Source: Pseudoalteromonas shioyasakiensis
GTDB lineage: Bacteria > Pseudomonadota > Gammaproteobacteria > Enterobacterales > Alteromonadaceae
Reading direction: 5' to 3'
Assembly: GCF_019134595.1 (NCBI RefSeq)
Contig: NZ_CP077770.1
Location: forward strand, 1,880,001 to 1,944,000
DNA: 64,000 nt
Each line of letters starts with the position of its first letter. The stretch's first letter is position 1. The position numbers and the translations under genes are program-made. The notes under the pieces are model-generated. The model was not told the DNA's origin. It saw only the letters and a list, made by a program, of their open reading frames with translations, and ran no database searches. Below, one piece after another: positions 17,694 to 25,549 of this stretch.

Positions 17694-18653
17694 TTAAAAC
17701 TCCGCTAATGCTTGTAAGCAGGCTTTTTGATGGTTGAACCCTTGGCCTTTAGCAATGTATTTATTGGACAAGGTTAACGAAAACGCCATGTGTTGATCGG
17801 TTAATTGGTTCACCAAAAAACATAACTGGCTTAATCTATGCTCATTATTGCCACTCAACATATTGAAATTAAGTGCTAATTCCTGTGATGCGTCACTGGT
17901 AAACTCTTTCGTTAATAGTTGCTGAGTTTTAGCGTAGTGTTTCCACGATACCTTATTAAGCGCTGTACCTTGCACAAAAGGGGTAAGCTGATAAAAGTCA
18001 TCATTACCGGCTTTAACTTGTGCGTTATCGCCGTCGTGTACGTCATTGTCATGGAGCTGAGTATCAAGCTTTTCAGAGGCGACAGGCTGTGGGTAAACAT
18101 ACACAGTTTCGGTTGGCTCAATGTAACTCCACACAGACACTAAACCAAATGGAAAGTGACTAATAATTTTCACTCTATCAAAACCATAGGCACCGCGTTT
18201 AATGCATTTAAGCGCAATTTCGACGATCTTTTTCTCTTTGTTTTGCAGTGACACAGTTTCAGATTCAAGCTTATCATTAACCAGCTTTATAAGTTCACAG
18301 TATGATTGTGCTTGAATTTGAAAACGCGCAATAGGGGCTTTTGGCGCATAACTTTCGTTTACTGACTGGTATTTAACCGACAAACCTCTCACATTTTTAT
18401 AGCCGGTGAGTATCGCAAACACCAAAACAACCACCATTAAATACGCCATAGCTAAAATCAGGTTGTTTTGATAGTTAATGCCCATCACAAAGTTCAGTAA
18501 GGCAATTAGTAAAAACTGCCCACCAAGTTTTGAGGGTAATACATAAATCGTTTTATGTTGAAGCTCAATTTCGTTGGCTTTATGCTTGTTTTTTAATAGC
18601 TTATTAAAAGCAAAGTGACGAAATTGTTCAATAAAAGCAGGGCGCTTAAACAT
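17694..18653 (-). CDS. DUF58 family membrane-anchored protein
   Basis: A 319-residue protein. Two adjacent hydrophobic segments near residues 40-85 anchor it to the inner membrane. The DUF58 core follows in the cytoplasm, with the hallmark HDGDNAQVKAGNDDFYQLTPFVQGTALNKVSWKHYAKT region at about 210-250. DUF58 proteins carry a von Willebrand-like fold and work with MoxR ATPases, as the adjoining gene suggests. The gap to MoxR is 3 bases. Confidence 0.85.
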   Translation of the reverse strand: MFKRPAFIEQFRHFAFNKLLKNKHKANEIELQHKTIYVLPSKLGGQFLLIALLNFVMGINYQNNLILAMAYLMVVVLVFAILTGYKNVRGLSVKYQSVNESYAPKAPIARFQIQAQSYCELIKLVNDKLESETVSLQNKEKKIVEIALKCIKRGAYGFDRVKIISHFPFGLVSVWSYIEPTETVYVYPQPVASEKLDTQLHDNDVHDGDNAQVKAGNDDFYQLTPFVQGTALNKVSWKHYAKTQQLLTKEFTSDASQELALNFNMLSGNNEHRLSQLCFLVNQLTDQHMAFSLTLSNKYIAKGQGFNHQKACLQALAEF

Positions 18654-18656
18654 GTT

Positions 18657-19550
18657 TTATAAGCTTACAGGCACATGTTTAAGTGCATAGCCGCTGTCAC
18701 CAGCGTTTAACCCAAGTCTGTGATCGGTCACGCTTGGGAAAACTGCTTGTACATCTTCAGGCATAACAAAATCACGACCTTCAATATACGCCCATGACTT
18801 TGCAGCGCGGGCAAGCGCAATACTGGCTCTTGGTGATAATGGGTTTACAAAATGGTTATCTTGGCGAGTAAACGCAACGAGCTCAAGGATATAATCAACA
18901 ACCGCGTTGCTTATCGTTACAGTGCTTATTTCTTTTTGAATAACAGCAAGTTGCTCAGGATTAATGCGAACAGGCAAGTCGTCATAATTACGGTTGTTTA
19001 GGCCTAAAATGAGGTTTTTCTCAGCTTGTTTATCAGGAAAACCTAAACTAATACGCATGAAAAAGCGGTCTAATTGTGACTCAGGTAACGGATAAGTGCC
19101 AGATTGATGCACTGGATTTTGCGTAGCAATCACAAAAAATGGTGATGGTAGGGCGTGTTTAACCGAATCTACCGTCACTTGTTTTTCTTCCATTGCTTCT
19201 AATAGCGCACTTTGTGTTTTAGGACCTGCACGGTTAATTTCATCACCTAAAACAACTTGGCTAAATACCGGACCTTGATGAAAAGAAAAACTATGTTCTT
19301 TAGCATCAAAAATGTTTGTTCCAAGAATGTCAGAAGGCAATAAATCGCTAGTGAATTGAATGCGTTGATATGACAAACCAAGAACCGCAGCAAGTGCATG
19401 AGATAAAGTGGTTTTTCCCATGCCTGGTAAATCTTCAATTAACAGGTGGCCTTCACTAAATAAACACGTTAAGGCGAGTTTGATTTGTTGTTGCTTACCA
19501 AAAATAACCGTTGATAGGTCATCTATAATGAGTTGGATTGTCGAATTCAT
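18657..19550 (-). CDS. MoxR-family AAA+ ATPase
   Basis: A 297-residue AAA+ ATPase with Walker A GMGKTT at about 40-47, Walker B VVLGDEINRAGPKTQSALLEAMEE, sensor 1 ATQNP, and the C-terminal lid with LSPRASIALARAAKSWA. MoxR proteins act as chaperone-like ATPases that mature or activate partner proteins, usually with DUF58/VWA partners. It is tightly packed before the DUF58 gene and starts 7 bases after the CheY-like gene. Confidence 0.9.
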   Translation of the reverse strand: MNSTIQLIIDDLSTVIFGKQQQIKLALTCLFSEGHLLIEDLPGMGKTTLSHALAAVLGLSYQRIQFTSDLLPSDILGTNIFDAKEHSFSFHQGPVFSQVVLGDEINRAGPKTQSALLEAMEEKQVTVDSVKHALPSPFFVIATQNPVHQSGTYPLPESQLDRFFMRISLGFPDKQAEKNLILGLNNRNYDDLPVRINPEQLAVIQKEISTVTISNAVVDYILELVAFTRQDNHFVNPLSPRASIALARAAKSWAYIEGRDFVMPEDVQAVFPSVTDHRLGLNAGDSGYALKHVPVSL

Positions 19551-19557
19551 AAACTAC

Positions 19558-19953
19558 TTAATTTGTTATGGTTTCCATCAATTCTAGACGTTTCATAACA
19601 GAGTCGACTTTTTTTGCGTTGAATGGTTTGGCGATAAAACCTTTAGCACCTAATTCCCAGGTGTTTTGCACATTCTCAAGACTGTTATGGCCAGAGCACA
19701 TAACTACGTGAGTGTGAGGATGGCGGTCATTTAAGTATTCAAGAATTTCTGTACCGTCAGTGTTAGGTAGTTCAATATCAAGAAAGATAACGTTAGGCGA
19801 CTTTTCTTCAATAACGGTTTTAGCTGATTCAAAATCTCGACTTTCTAAAATATCGTCAAAACCAAGACCAGTTAAAATTTGATTTAGATAGTCGCGGATA
19901 TCTTGCATATCGTCGATTATCAGAATAGGTTCTAACGGCTTCACAAATTCCAT
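19558..19953 (-). CDS. CheY-like single-domain response regulator
   Basis: A 131-residue receiver with no output domain. Acidic pocket IIDDMQD near residues 13-18, phosphoacceptor Asp in VIFLDIELP (about residue 58), and the conserved Lys in FIAKPF. It is the first gene of the tight reverse-strand cluster through the antiporter gene. No kinase gene is adjacent, so the signal source is unknown. Confidence 0.85.
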   Translation of the reverse strand: MEFVKPLEPILIIDDMQDIRDYLNQILTGLGFDDILESRDFESAKTVIEEKSPNVIFLDIELPNTDGTEILEYLNDRHPHTHVVMCSGHNSLENVQNTWELGAKGFIAKPFNAKKVDSVMKRLELMETITN

Positions 19954-20071
19954 ATCGTTTACATCTTATCGTTACATCTCAAGTTGATAGTTTTAATATA
20001 AGTCATGAGATAACTAAGCTCAAGAAACAAGCACTAATAAAATGAATAATATGATAAAACATCACCTTAAT

Positions 20072-20095
20072 GTCCGATACCGTCTAGTATTGGAC
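20072..20095. repeat. Inverted repeat matching one inside the prophage; possible phage scar
   Basis: GTCCGATAC, then five bases, then AGTATTGGAC. The arms and spacing equal the copy at 28114-28137 inside the prophage; only the five centre bases differ. This copy lies 44 bases outside attL. The 19954-20138 stretch holds no gene that I recognise. Confidence 0.6.
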
Positions 20096-20138
20096 TTAGT
20101 GAACAAAGAGAATAGGTATCGCTATGTATAGATACGTT

Positions 20139-20166
20139 ACTTCCTATAATTTATATTAATTAGTAT
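20139..20166 (+). mobile_element. attL, dif-like XerC/XerD site of the filamentous prophage
   Basis: Left arm ACTTCCTATAA, centre TTTATA, right arm TTAATTAGTAT. The left arm and centre repeat those at the right junction (28640) with two changes, and 13 bases (ATAATTTATATTA) are identical. The similarity extends eight bases further left (GATACGTT against GATACGTA). The right arm is phage-derived and unlike a normal XerD arm. Confidence 0.75.
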
Positions 20167-20181
20167 CAATAACATAGGAAA

Positions 20182-20218
20182 AACTAGATATCTAACAGTT
20201 GGTTATCTAGTTTTTTTT
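20182..20218 (+). terminator. Rho-independent terminator at the phage left end
   Basis: AACTAGATA and TATCTAGTT form a perfect nine-base stem with a 13-base loop, followed by a run of eight or more T. No forward gene precedes it in the integrated state. In the circular phage it would follow the repressor gene (28297-28650) just past attP. Confidence 0.8.
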
Positions 20219-20258
20219 ATGCCATATTGTCATCTTCATTTGTTAAAGGGAAGATGTA

Positions 20259-21179
20259 ATGGGATACAAGATTTATTCAAAAAGACAAAAGGAACTTAGG
20301 GGAGAAGTTCATGATGTTTACCAATATGATTTATTGCCTCAAAGTTTAAGAATACAAATTAAGTTTTTACTTGATAGTCTCTTAGGTAATGAATCTAATT
20401 ATAATTACGAACCAACTGTTCATGGTATTTACAACCAAATCTATAACGATTTAAGGGAAGAATTGGGAAGTTTTGATCTAAACAACCGTAACTCAAAAAC
20501 TGAAAAGTACAACACAAACGCATATGCGGAACTCAATACCTTTTTGATTAATGAAAGAAACACCGAACTTGTTTTGTCGTATGTAGAGTACGCATTTAGA
20601 TTAGCAGAGCTATTAACTGAAGAATACGAACATAGTAAAACGCAGAAGAGTTTAAAAACTCTTAATCTAAGATTTAGGGAAAATGGAGTAGGTTTTGCTT
20701 TTGAAGAAGGCCATATTATAAGAATAGATTCAAAGTTAATGCATGAAGAAGTTATAAAACCTGCACTTAAACTTCTAAATATGAAAGAGTATGAAGTAAC
20801 ACAAGATTACTTCTTAAATGCTTATGACCATTACAGAAATAAAAAATATAATGAAGCTATTGTTGAATGTAACAAAGCTTTCGAAAGCACTATGAAAATT
20901 ATATGTATGAATCAGAATTGGGAACTAAAAGGCAATGAAACGGCTAGTAAGTTAATTGCTGCATGCTTTAAAAATAAATTAATACCTGATTATTGGCAAA
21001 CGCAGTTATCAAGTTTAAATTCAATGCTTTGTTCTGGAATTCCAACAATAAGAAATAAGTATTCTCATGGCCAAGATGCTCTCCAAGAACAAGCTCCTGA
21101 AGAGCTAGTCGGCTATATGCTTCACACAACAGCTTCGACAATTATTTTTTTAATAGAATCACAAAAGAGATTACATTAA
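20259..21179 (+). CDS. Abortive-infection-type cargo protein (AbiJ-NTD4 / Abi-C-like)
   Basis: A 306-residue soluble protein at the left end of the prophage. The N-terminus (YSKRQKELRGEVHDVYQYD, about 5-23) resembles the N-terminal domain found in AbiJ-type and STM4504/CBY_0614 family proteins. The C-terminus (about 190-300) resembles the Abi C-terminal domain, with the typical IRNKYSHGQD motif, an R-N-K-x6-H-like pattern of HEPN folds. Such proteins are linked to phage defence by host shutdown. The ribosome site AAAGGGA is 8-14 bases upstream. It ends overlapping the convergent HTH gene by four bases. Family assignment is by recalled motif; function is inferred. It would be phage cargo protecting the lysogen. 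Confidence 0.65.
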   Translation: MGYKIYSKRQKELRGEVHDVYQYDLLPQSLRIQIKFLLDSLLGNESNYNYEPTVHGIYNQIYNDLREELGSFDLNNRNSKTEKYNTNAYAELNTFLINERNTELVLSYVEYAFRLAELLTEEYEHSKTQKSLKTLNLRFRENGVGFAFEEGHIIRIDSKLMHEEVIKPALKLLNMKEYEVTQDYFLNAYDHYRNKKYNEAIVECNKAFESTMKIICMNQNWELKGNETASKLIAACFKNKLIPDYWQTQLSSLNSMLCSGIPTIRNKYSHGQDALQEQAPEELVGYMLHTTASTIIFLIESQKRLH

Positions 21180-21586
21180 CCATATTTTTTATCTGATATA
21201 TCGTTAACTAGATCCAAAAGCTTATCCTGCAGGGCATTCATATATTCATCGATATTAGAATGCTCTTCTTTCAATTTTTGGTACAATTTTTCTGACTTTC
21301 TAGCTGACCATTTGTAACGATGTACCAGTTGAACATCTGATGGTTTAACCTTTCCCCAAGGGGTAAGTAACAAGTTATCTTCCCTAGAAATCCTACATTC
21401 AGACCACGGGCCAGTAAGTGGCATGTAACCGCGATACATAATTTCAACTAGTTTTTCTATTGGCTTGGTTGCTTTGTTCGCTTTTAGATATCTCCTTACT
21501 TGGCGTTCACTTACTCCGAGTTCTTTAGCTCCCTTTGCGTAGTCATATCCGAATAGCGTAACGAACTGCAATTTAAAGTTGCTCAT
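21176..21586 (-). CDS. Inovirus DUF3653-like protein with helix-turn-helix
   Basis: A 136-residue protein with a likely helix-turn-helix near residues 18-35 (AKELGVSERQVRRYLK) and a basic middle containing MPLTGPWSECRISREDNLLLTP-type residues seen in the DUF3653 phage family of Vibrio filamentous phages. It may regulate phage transcription. It follows the phage intergenic region after zot on the same strand. The family call is from memory and moderate; the HTH is visible. Confidence 0.65.
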   Translation of the reverse strand: MSNFKLQFVTLFGYDYAKGAKELGVSERQVRRYLKANKATKPIEKLVEIMYRGYMPLTGPWSECRISREDNLLLTPWGKVKPSDVQLVHRYKWSARKSEKLYQKLKEEHSNIDEYMNALQDKLLDLVNDISDKKYG

Positions 21587-21927
21587 TGTGATTTACTCCT
21601 TTTTGTTAAAATCACAATGCACACTCGGTATCGGTGTAAGTGGTTTCGCTCCCCCCCTATTAGTTTTTGAGGGGAGTGTGTTTTCCTTTGCTGCTGTGCC
21701 GTCCTTACCTCAGCTTGGTTTATCAGAAGGCAATCAACTTTTTTTGAATACAAAAAAGGGCAGTGAGTGCGTTTAGCAGTTTCACTGAATTGATACCCGA
21801 CCCTAATAAACTGTACGTAAAATGGAAACTGTTTCTCGATGAAATGTGAATTTTCTGGAATGTATGACATGGCTTCGCCATGCCGCCAAGCCCAAGTCAG
21901 CCGCGGCAAGCGCTGGCGTGACATGGG
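21587..21927. other. Phage intergenic region with hairpins; probable origin/packaging region
   Basis: A 340-base gap between zot and the HTH gene with no credible gene. Hairpins seen: CTCCCC (21649-21654) with GGGGAG (21671-21676); CATGGC-TTC-GCCATG (21868-21882); TGCCGC (21881-21886) with GCGGCA (21903-21908). In filamentous phages such a hairpin-rich gap holds the replication origins and packaging signal. The nick site for Rep was not identified. Confidence 0.55.
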
Positions 21928-23154
21928 CTAATTGGCGGCTAGTAGTTCTTGTTCTTGTGAATATGATTGCTTAGCAGCTGAATAGGACTCAACCCGATAA
22001 GGTAAACAGCGAACTGTATATTCTGAGTCCATATACTCAATTTTTGCGGTACAGGCTGATACAACTTTTACAACGGCATCTATTGCACTTGGGTAAAATG
22101 GAATACCGTCTTTTTCAAAGCAATAAGATGAGTTTTGTTTAGTAGAAAGAACTGAGCAGGTGATATAAACACCATCAAGAATATCAGGTAATACAGGTTC
22201 AACTGCTATGGCCTTTTGCTTTGATGGTGCGTTGGGGGTCGGTGTGTCAGTGCTAGTAACAGGTGTTTTTTCTGTTGGATTAGCACCAAATGGGTAAAAC
22301 ATATAGGTTAGGTATCCAACAAGGCAAAAGAGGGCGGCTTTATGCCACGTTTTAAGTATTGGGTCTTTGTCCTTTGCTGCTTTCTTTTCTTCGATAACTT
22401 CATTTACACGGTCTTTTACTAAATACCATTTTTTAAGTTGCTCGGTCGGAACCATTGAATACATGGCGCGCATATCAATTAAGCGACCATCTTTAGCAGT
22501 CATTACATCAGGTAAAAATTTCTGTGCAGTGTTATACCAGGCATGAGTCCAATCTTTAATATAGAACTGATAACCGTGAGCTTTACGAGTTTTTGATTTA
22601 CCATCATAGAAACGAGCAACAGAAAATTTAGGTACATGTAAGGCTGAGAAAACACGTTGAACAACAGCGTTAATAAAGCCAAATCCAAAATAGTTAACAC
22701 CGGATTTAACAGAGACTAATTGGTCAATGGTGGTGTCTCTTAGTTGTTTATCTACACCTTCAAAGTCTTGGCCTATGAGCACTAAATCCCAACCGTACTT
22801 ACCCATTTGAACAAACCAAGAAACAATAGCTAAACGGTCTTTATCTTTGAATGAGCGTGAATTCAAGTGTGTTAATAATTCATCGATAACCACTAAACCA
22901 TTTTTAGATTCATCATAATTTCTATCGTCTTGCTCTAGTTCCTCGTAACCAATACCCAGCGCGTGCAAATCTTCACTACGTGGGTGGTCAGGTAATCTGA
23001 TTACATGCGGGTTTTGAACGGGCATTTTATCGAGAAATAAATCGAGATTTGTTGCGACCTTTCGACCACGTTTTAAGTAATCATTAATTAGGTCTACAGC
23101 GTACTTAGTTTTGCCAGAGCGTTTAACGCCCTCTATAAATTTACCAGATGCCAT
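21928..23154 (-). CDS. zot: Zot-family phage assembly ATPase (pI)
   Basis: A 408-residue inner-membrane assembly protein of filamentous phage. The N-terminal ATPase has a P-loop GVKRSGKT (about 9-16) and Walker B GLVVIDELLTHLN. One membrane helix lies near 270-290 (AALFCLVGYLTYMFY), followed by a threonine- and proline-rich periplasmic part with several cysteines. It drives virion extrusion through the envelope. It starts 2 bases after the pVI-like gene. Confidence 0.92.
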   Translation of the reverse strand: MASGKFIEGVKRSGKTKYAVDLINDYLKRGRKVATNLDLFLDKMPVQNPHVIRLPDHPRSEDLHALGIGYEELEQDDRNYDESKNGLVVIDELLTHLNSRSFKDKDRLAIVSWFVQMGKYGWDLVLIGQDFEGVDKQLRDTTIDQLVSVKSGVNYFGFGFINAVVQRVFSALHVPKFSVARFYDGKSKTRKAHGYQFYIKDWTHAWYNTAQKFLPDVMTAKDGRLIDMRAMYSMVPTEQLKKWYLVKDRVNEVIEEKKAAKDKDPILKTWHKAALFCLVGYLTYMFYPFGANPTEKTPVTSTDTPTPNAPSKQKAIAVEPVLPDILDGVYITCSVLSTKQNSSYCFEKDGIPFYPSAIDAVVKVVSACTAKIEYMDSEYTVRCLPYRVESYSAAKQSYSQEQELLAAN

Positions 23155-23156
23155 AA

Positions 23157-23498
23157 TTAAGCCTTAAATCGAGAACGTAATACACCAATCGTAAAATAGA
23201 ACACCATTTGTGCAGCTTTGGCTGATACAACAATCGTTGCACAGGTAATGGCGTTGTTAGGAACAAGAGATAAACCAGCTAATGAAAACGAGTTGTTAGG
23301 CAATGAACGTAAAAGGCCTGAAAACTCACTATTCAGTGATGAAACAAAAGCAACCAATGCAGCCGTATATACAGTGATAAAGATTGTGCCAATAACGACT
23401 TTACGACCGTACTTAGCTAACAGCGTGGTAATAATTGACGTAATACCAGCGGCTAGGCCTGCGAGTATGGCGGGTATTGCAGCTAAAATTGCGGGCAT
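23157..23498 (-). CDS. DUF2523-type minor coat protein (pVI-like)
   Basis: A 113-residue protein with three hydrophobic segments (about 2-25, 33-55 and 80-105). Its place between the adsorption protein and Zot equals gene VI of filamentous phages, whose product caps the virion end together with pIII. The family name DUF2523 is recalled from such proteins. Confidence 0.8.
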   Translation of the reverse strand: MPAILAAIPAILAGLAAGITSIITTLLAKYGRKVVIGTIFITVYTAALVAFVSSLNSEFSGLLRSLPNNSFSLAGLSLVPNNAITCATIVVSAKAAQMVFYFTIGVLRSRFKA

Positions 23499-23509
23499 AA
23501 ATCACCTAC

Positions 23510-24985
23510 CTAAATGCTAGAAAATGCACGGAAAGATTGAGAAGAAATGTTCAATAGCGCTATAGCTGTGAACGTCCAAATAAGCCACTCAACAAGTGGT
23601 TTGAAATAGGTTTCGTATGGCTCGCAATGCTGTGAAACCGTAATTGTTTTAGAGTCTCCTGCAACGGAAACATCAAGGGTGAAAGGCTGGCAGCTACCCG
23701 TAAAGCCAGCAAAGTTTTGACTGACAAATGATTTAAACTTACCTGTTAAAGTGGTGACTTCTGGGGCTATCTGTACATCTTCTTCCATCCAATCTTGAAA
23801 CTCTTGGTCTAATTCAGATAGCTCTTCTTCAATATCTTGATTACATAAATCGCCAATACAATCGGGCTGTTCGCCGCCGTCATCATTTAGCGCATCTAAA
23901 ATGCCCTCAGTATTATCTGATATGTCTTGCAAATGACCGTTAGCATCATCTTGGCCTGAAATGAGACCTTCAATACCGTCCATTAAATCTGAAAGTAAAC
24001 CATTTGATTCATAAAAACCATCAACAAGATTATTGTTAATAGCATCGAGATTATCGTTAGACTGATTCAGTGCATCGATGATTTCTGTTTGGTCTGTATC
24101 ATCAGTCGGGTCTGGGTCAGTCGGGTCTGGGTCAGTCGGGTCTGGGTCAGTCGGGTCTGGGTCAGTTGGGTCTGGGTCAGTTGGGTCTGGGTCAGTCGGG
24201 TCTGGGTCAGTCGGGTCTGGGTCAGTCGGGTCTGGGTCAGTTGGGTCTGGGTCAGTTGGCTCTACTTCAGTACAGGCAACAGGTTCTTGAGAACCATAAG
24301 ACACAGGCATGCTATAGCCACCGTTTGAATCAGTTTCAATTGAACATTGTGAACCATCAGGATTATCAAAACAGACTGTTTGTTGCTGGCCTGTGCCAAA
24401 CACCCAAGGGTCATTATCAGTTGGTGCGGGGCAATCTGGGTCTGTATCAGGGTCAGGCTCTGGCTCAGGTTCACCATCGAGTAACTTTGCACATTGCATA
24501 GGTGCAGCTGCTGGGTCAGTAGGCTGAGGGTCTTTCATTACTGGAAATTCATATTCTGGATGTTGTTCAGGTGGGCAAGTGTGTTGCCACTCAGTTCGTA
24601 AATATCTTCCCGGGCTTTGACCATTTGCTGTACGTGGGGTATCGGTGCCAAAAGTATCACAATCACCATAACGGCAAGGTGTATATTCATAAGACCATCT
24701 ATTAGAGCTAGTCCACACTATAGGGCCAACAGATGAATAAGAACCTGATGAAATGTAAGCATCTGTAGAACGTTCGATATATGTTGTCCAAAAAGGCTGG
24801 CATACTTTGATATCATTAAACTCAGATGCAATTTCCATATTATTATTATCGCCTTGACACTCAAAATAATAAAAAGGCTGTGAGTCAGGTGCTCTTAAGT
24901 CGTTTGGGTCGTATGGTAATGAGCTATCATCAGCAAAGGAAAAAAAAGCGCTTGTAAGCGCCAATATAAATATTAGTAATCGCAT
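23510..24985 (-). CDS. Adsorption/minor coat protein (pIII/TspB-like) with TDPDP repeats
   Basis: A 491-residue protein with a signal peptide (ending near SFADD) and a C-terminal membrane anchor (about 465-485). The N-terminal half is rich in Cys, Trp, Tyr and Pro and should bind the host receptor, probably a pilus. A linker of ten TDPDP units follows at about 245-295, then a helical, Asn- and Asp-rich part and a Cys-containing C-terminal domain. Length, position and layout fit pIII of inoviruses and the TspB group of Neisseria phages. The acidic Pro-rich linker takes the place of the glycine-rich linker of M13 pIII. Confidence 0.82.
   Translation of the reverse strand: MRLLIFILALTSAFFSFADDSSLPYDPNDLRAPDSQPFYYFECQGDNNNMEIASEFNDIKVCQPFWTTYIERSTDAYISSGSYSSVGPIVWTSSNRWSYEYTPCRYGDCDTFGTDTPRTANGQSPGRYLRTEWQHTCPPEQHPEYEFPVMKDPQPTDPAAAPMQCAKLLDGEPEPEPDPDTDPDCPAPTDNDPWVFGTGQQQTVCFDNPDGSQCSIETDSNGGYSMPVSYGSQEPVACTEVEPTDPDPTDPDPTDPDPTDPDPTDPDPTDPDPTDPDPTDPDPTDPDPTDPDPTDDTDQTEIIDALNQSNDNLDAINNNLVDGFYESNGLLSDLMDGIEGLISGQDDANGHLQDISDNTEGILDALNDDGGEQPDCIGDLCNQDIEEELSELDQEFQDWMEEDVQIAPEVTTLTGKFKSFVSQNFAGFTGSCQPFTLDVSVAGDSKTITVSQHCEPYETYFKPLVEWLIWTFTAIALLNISSQSFRAFSSI
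24106..24255. repeat. Tandem repeat, ten 15-base units
   Basis: Ten direct copies of T(C/T)GGGTCTGGGTCAG without gaps, then one degenerate copy. They encode TDPDP on the reverse strand. The only variation is a C/T switch at base 2 of the unit, silent in the protein, which suggests recent expansion by slippage or recombination. Confidence 0.95.
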
Positions 24986-25043
24986 AGTTGCGCCTTTTTA
25001 AAGTTGGGAAAGGTGGAGACTAGCTCCACCAATTTAGGAGAGG

Positions 25044-25280
25044 TTAACCCCCGTTAGCGCCTTTAGAGATAAAGCGACCAAGTAGAGAGAAACCGATTGA
25101 TGATGCAAGAACAACAGCAAGCACTGCAAAGCCAGCAGCAACAGCGGTTGATACGTCACCAAGTACTTCGGTTTGAATTGCTGTTACTTGAGCAGCATCT
25201 AATGCAGCATGTGCGCTAGAGCTAAGAGCAGCACCAGCAGTAACGAAAGTTGCTATCACAGCAGCTTGTACTTTTTTCAT
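25044..25280 (-). CDS. Major coat protein (pVIII-like)
   Basis: A 78-residue precursor. A signal peptide ends at SSAHA, leaving a mature protein of about 53 residues: an acidic and polar N-terminus, a hydrophobic core (GFAVLAVVLASSIGFSLLG) and a basic C-terminal end (RFISKGANGG). This is the typical major capsid protein of filamentous phages. The ribosome site AAGGAAT lies just upstream. Confidence 0.92.
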   Translation of the reverse strand: MKKVQAAVIATFVTAGAALSSSAHAALDAAQVTAIQTEVLGDVSTAVAAGFAVLAVVLASSIGFSLLGRFISKGANGG

Positions 25281-25300
25281 AGGAATATTCCTTCTAACAT

Positions 25301-25456
25301 TTAATGTGAACGTGACGCTTTTTTAAATATTTCCGCCACGAAGTGATAAACTTTGCCAGCTCCAAAACCTGCAAACCAACAAAGAATTGCTGACCCAATA
25401 ATCTTGGCGAGTAGTGGGTCAATACTGCTAACGGTTTCCACTGATGAACCCCGCAT
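25301..25456 (-). CDS. Small phage membrane protein (minor coat candidate)
   Basis: About 51 residues from the ATG at 25456, with one membrane helix (IIGSAILCWFAGFGAGKVYHF) and a basic C-terminus. The start is uncertain: the ATG has a weak ribosome site, while a GTG 15 bases downstream is preceded by GGGG; a TTG at 25486 would give 61 residues. It overlaps the preceding tiny gene in another frame. Size and position before the major coat gene suggest a pVII/pIX-type tip protein. Confidence 0.6.
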   Translation of the reverse strand: MRGSSVETVSSIDPLLAKIIGSAILCWFAGFGAGKVYHFVAEIFKKASRSH

Positions 25457-25505
25457 AAAATGAACCAAGCATAATGGCTGTAACAATGAGTGTTTGATAA
25501 TCCAT
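25428..25505 (-). CDS. 25-residue phage membrane protein (pVII/pIX-like)
   Basis: A very short gene: ATG at 25505 preceded by AAAGGA at good spacing, TAG stop at 25430-25428. The product begins MDYQTLIVTAIML and ends SGNR; it is a single hydrophobic helix with a basic end, much like the 32-33 residue tip proteins of M13. Its last 29 bases overlap the next gene in a different frame. It is the first translated product after the ssDNA-binding-type gene. There are no data beyond sequence and position. Confidence 0.6.
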   Translation of the reverse strand: MDYQTLIVTAIMLGSFYAGFISGNR

Positions 25506-25549
25506 AATGAGATCCTTTATTAATGGGTAAATCTGCGGCATACCGAAAA

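Noticed and set aside
21583..21924. Reverse-strand reading frame of 113 codons in the phage gap
   Set aside because: No ribosome site, low-complexity basic composition, and it overlaps hairpins of a probable origin region.
24106..24255. CRISPR-like look of regular repeats
   Set aside because: Units are 15 bases with no spacers and are translated in the adsorption protein.
24078..24501. Forward-strand frames rich in Gly/Ser or Trp/Val over the repeat
   Set aside because: They are shadows of the TDPDP-coding repeat read on the other strand.
25457..25486. TTG at 25486 as start of the small phage gene
   Set aside because: There is no ribosome site and it lies within the coding part of the 25-codon gene; a later start is more likely.
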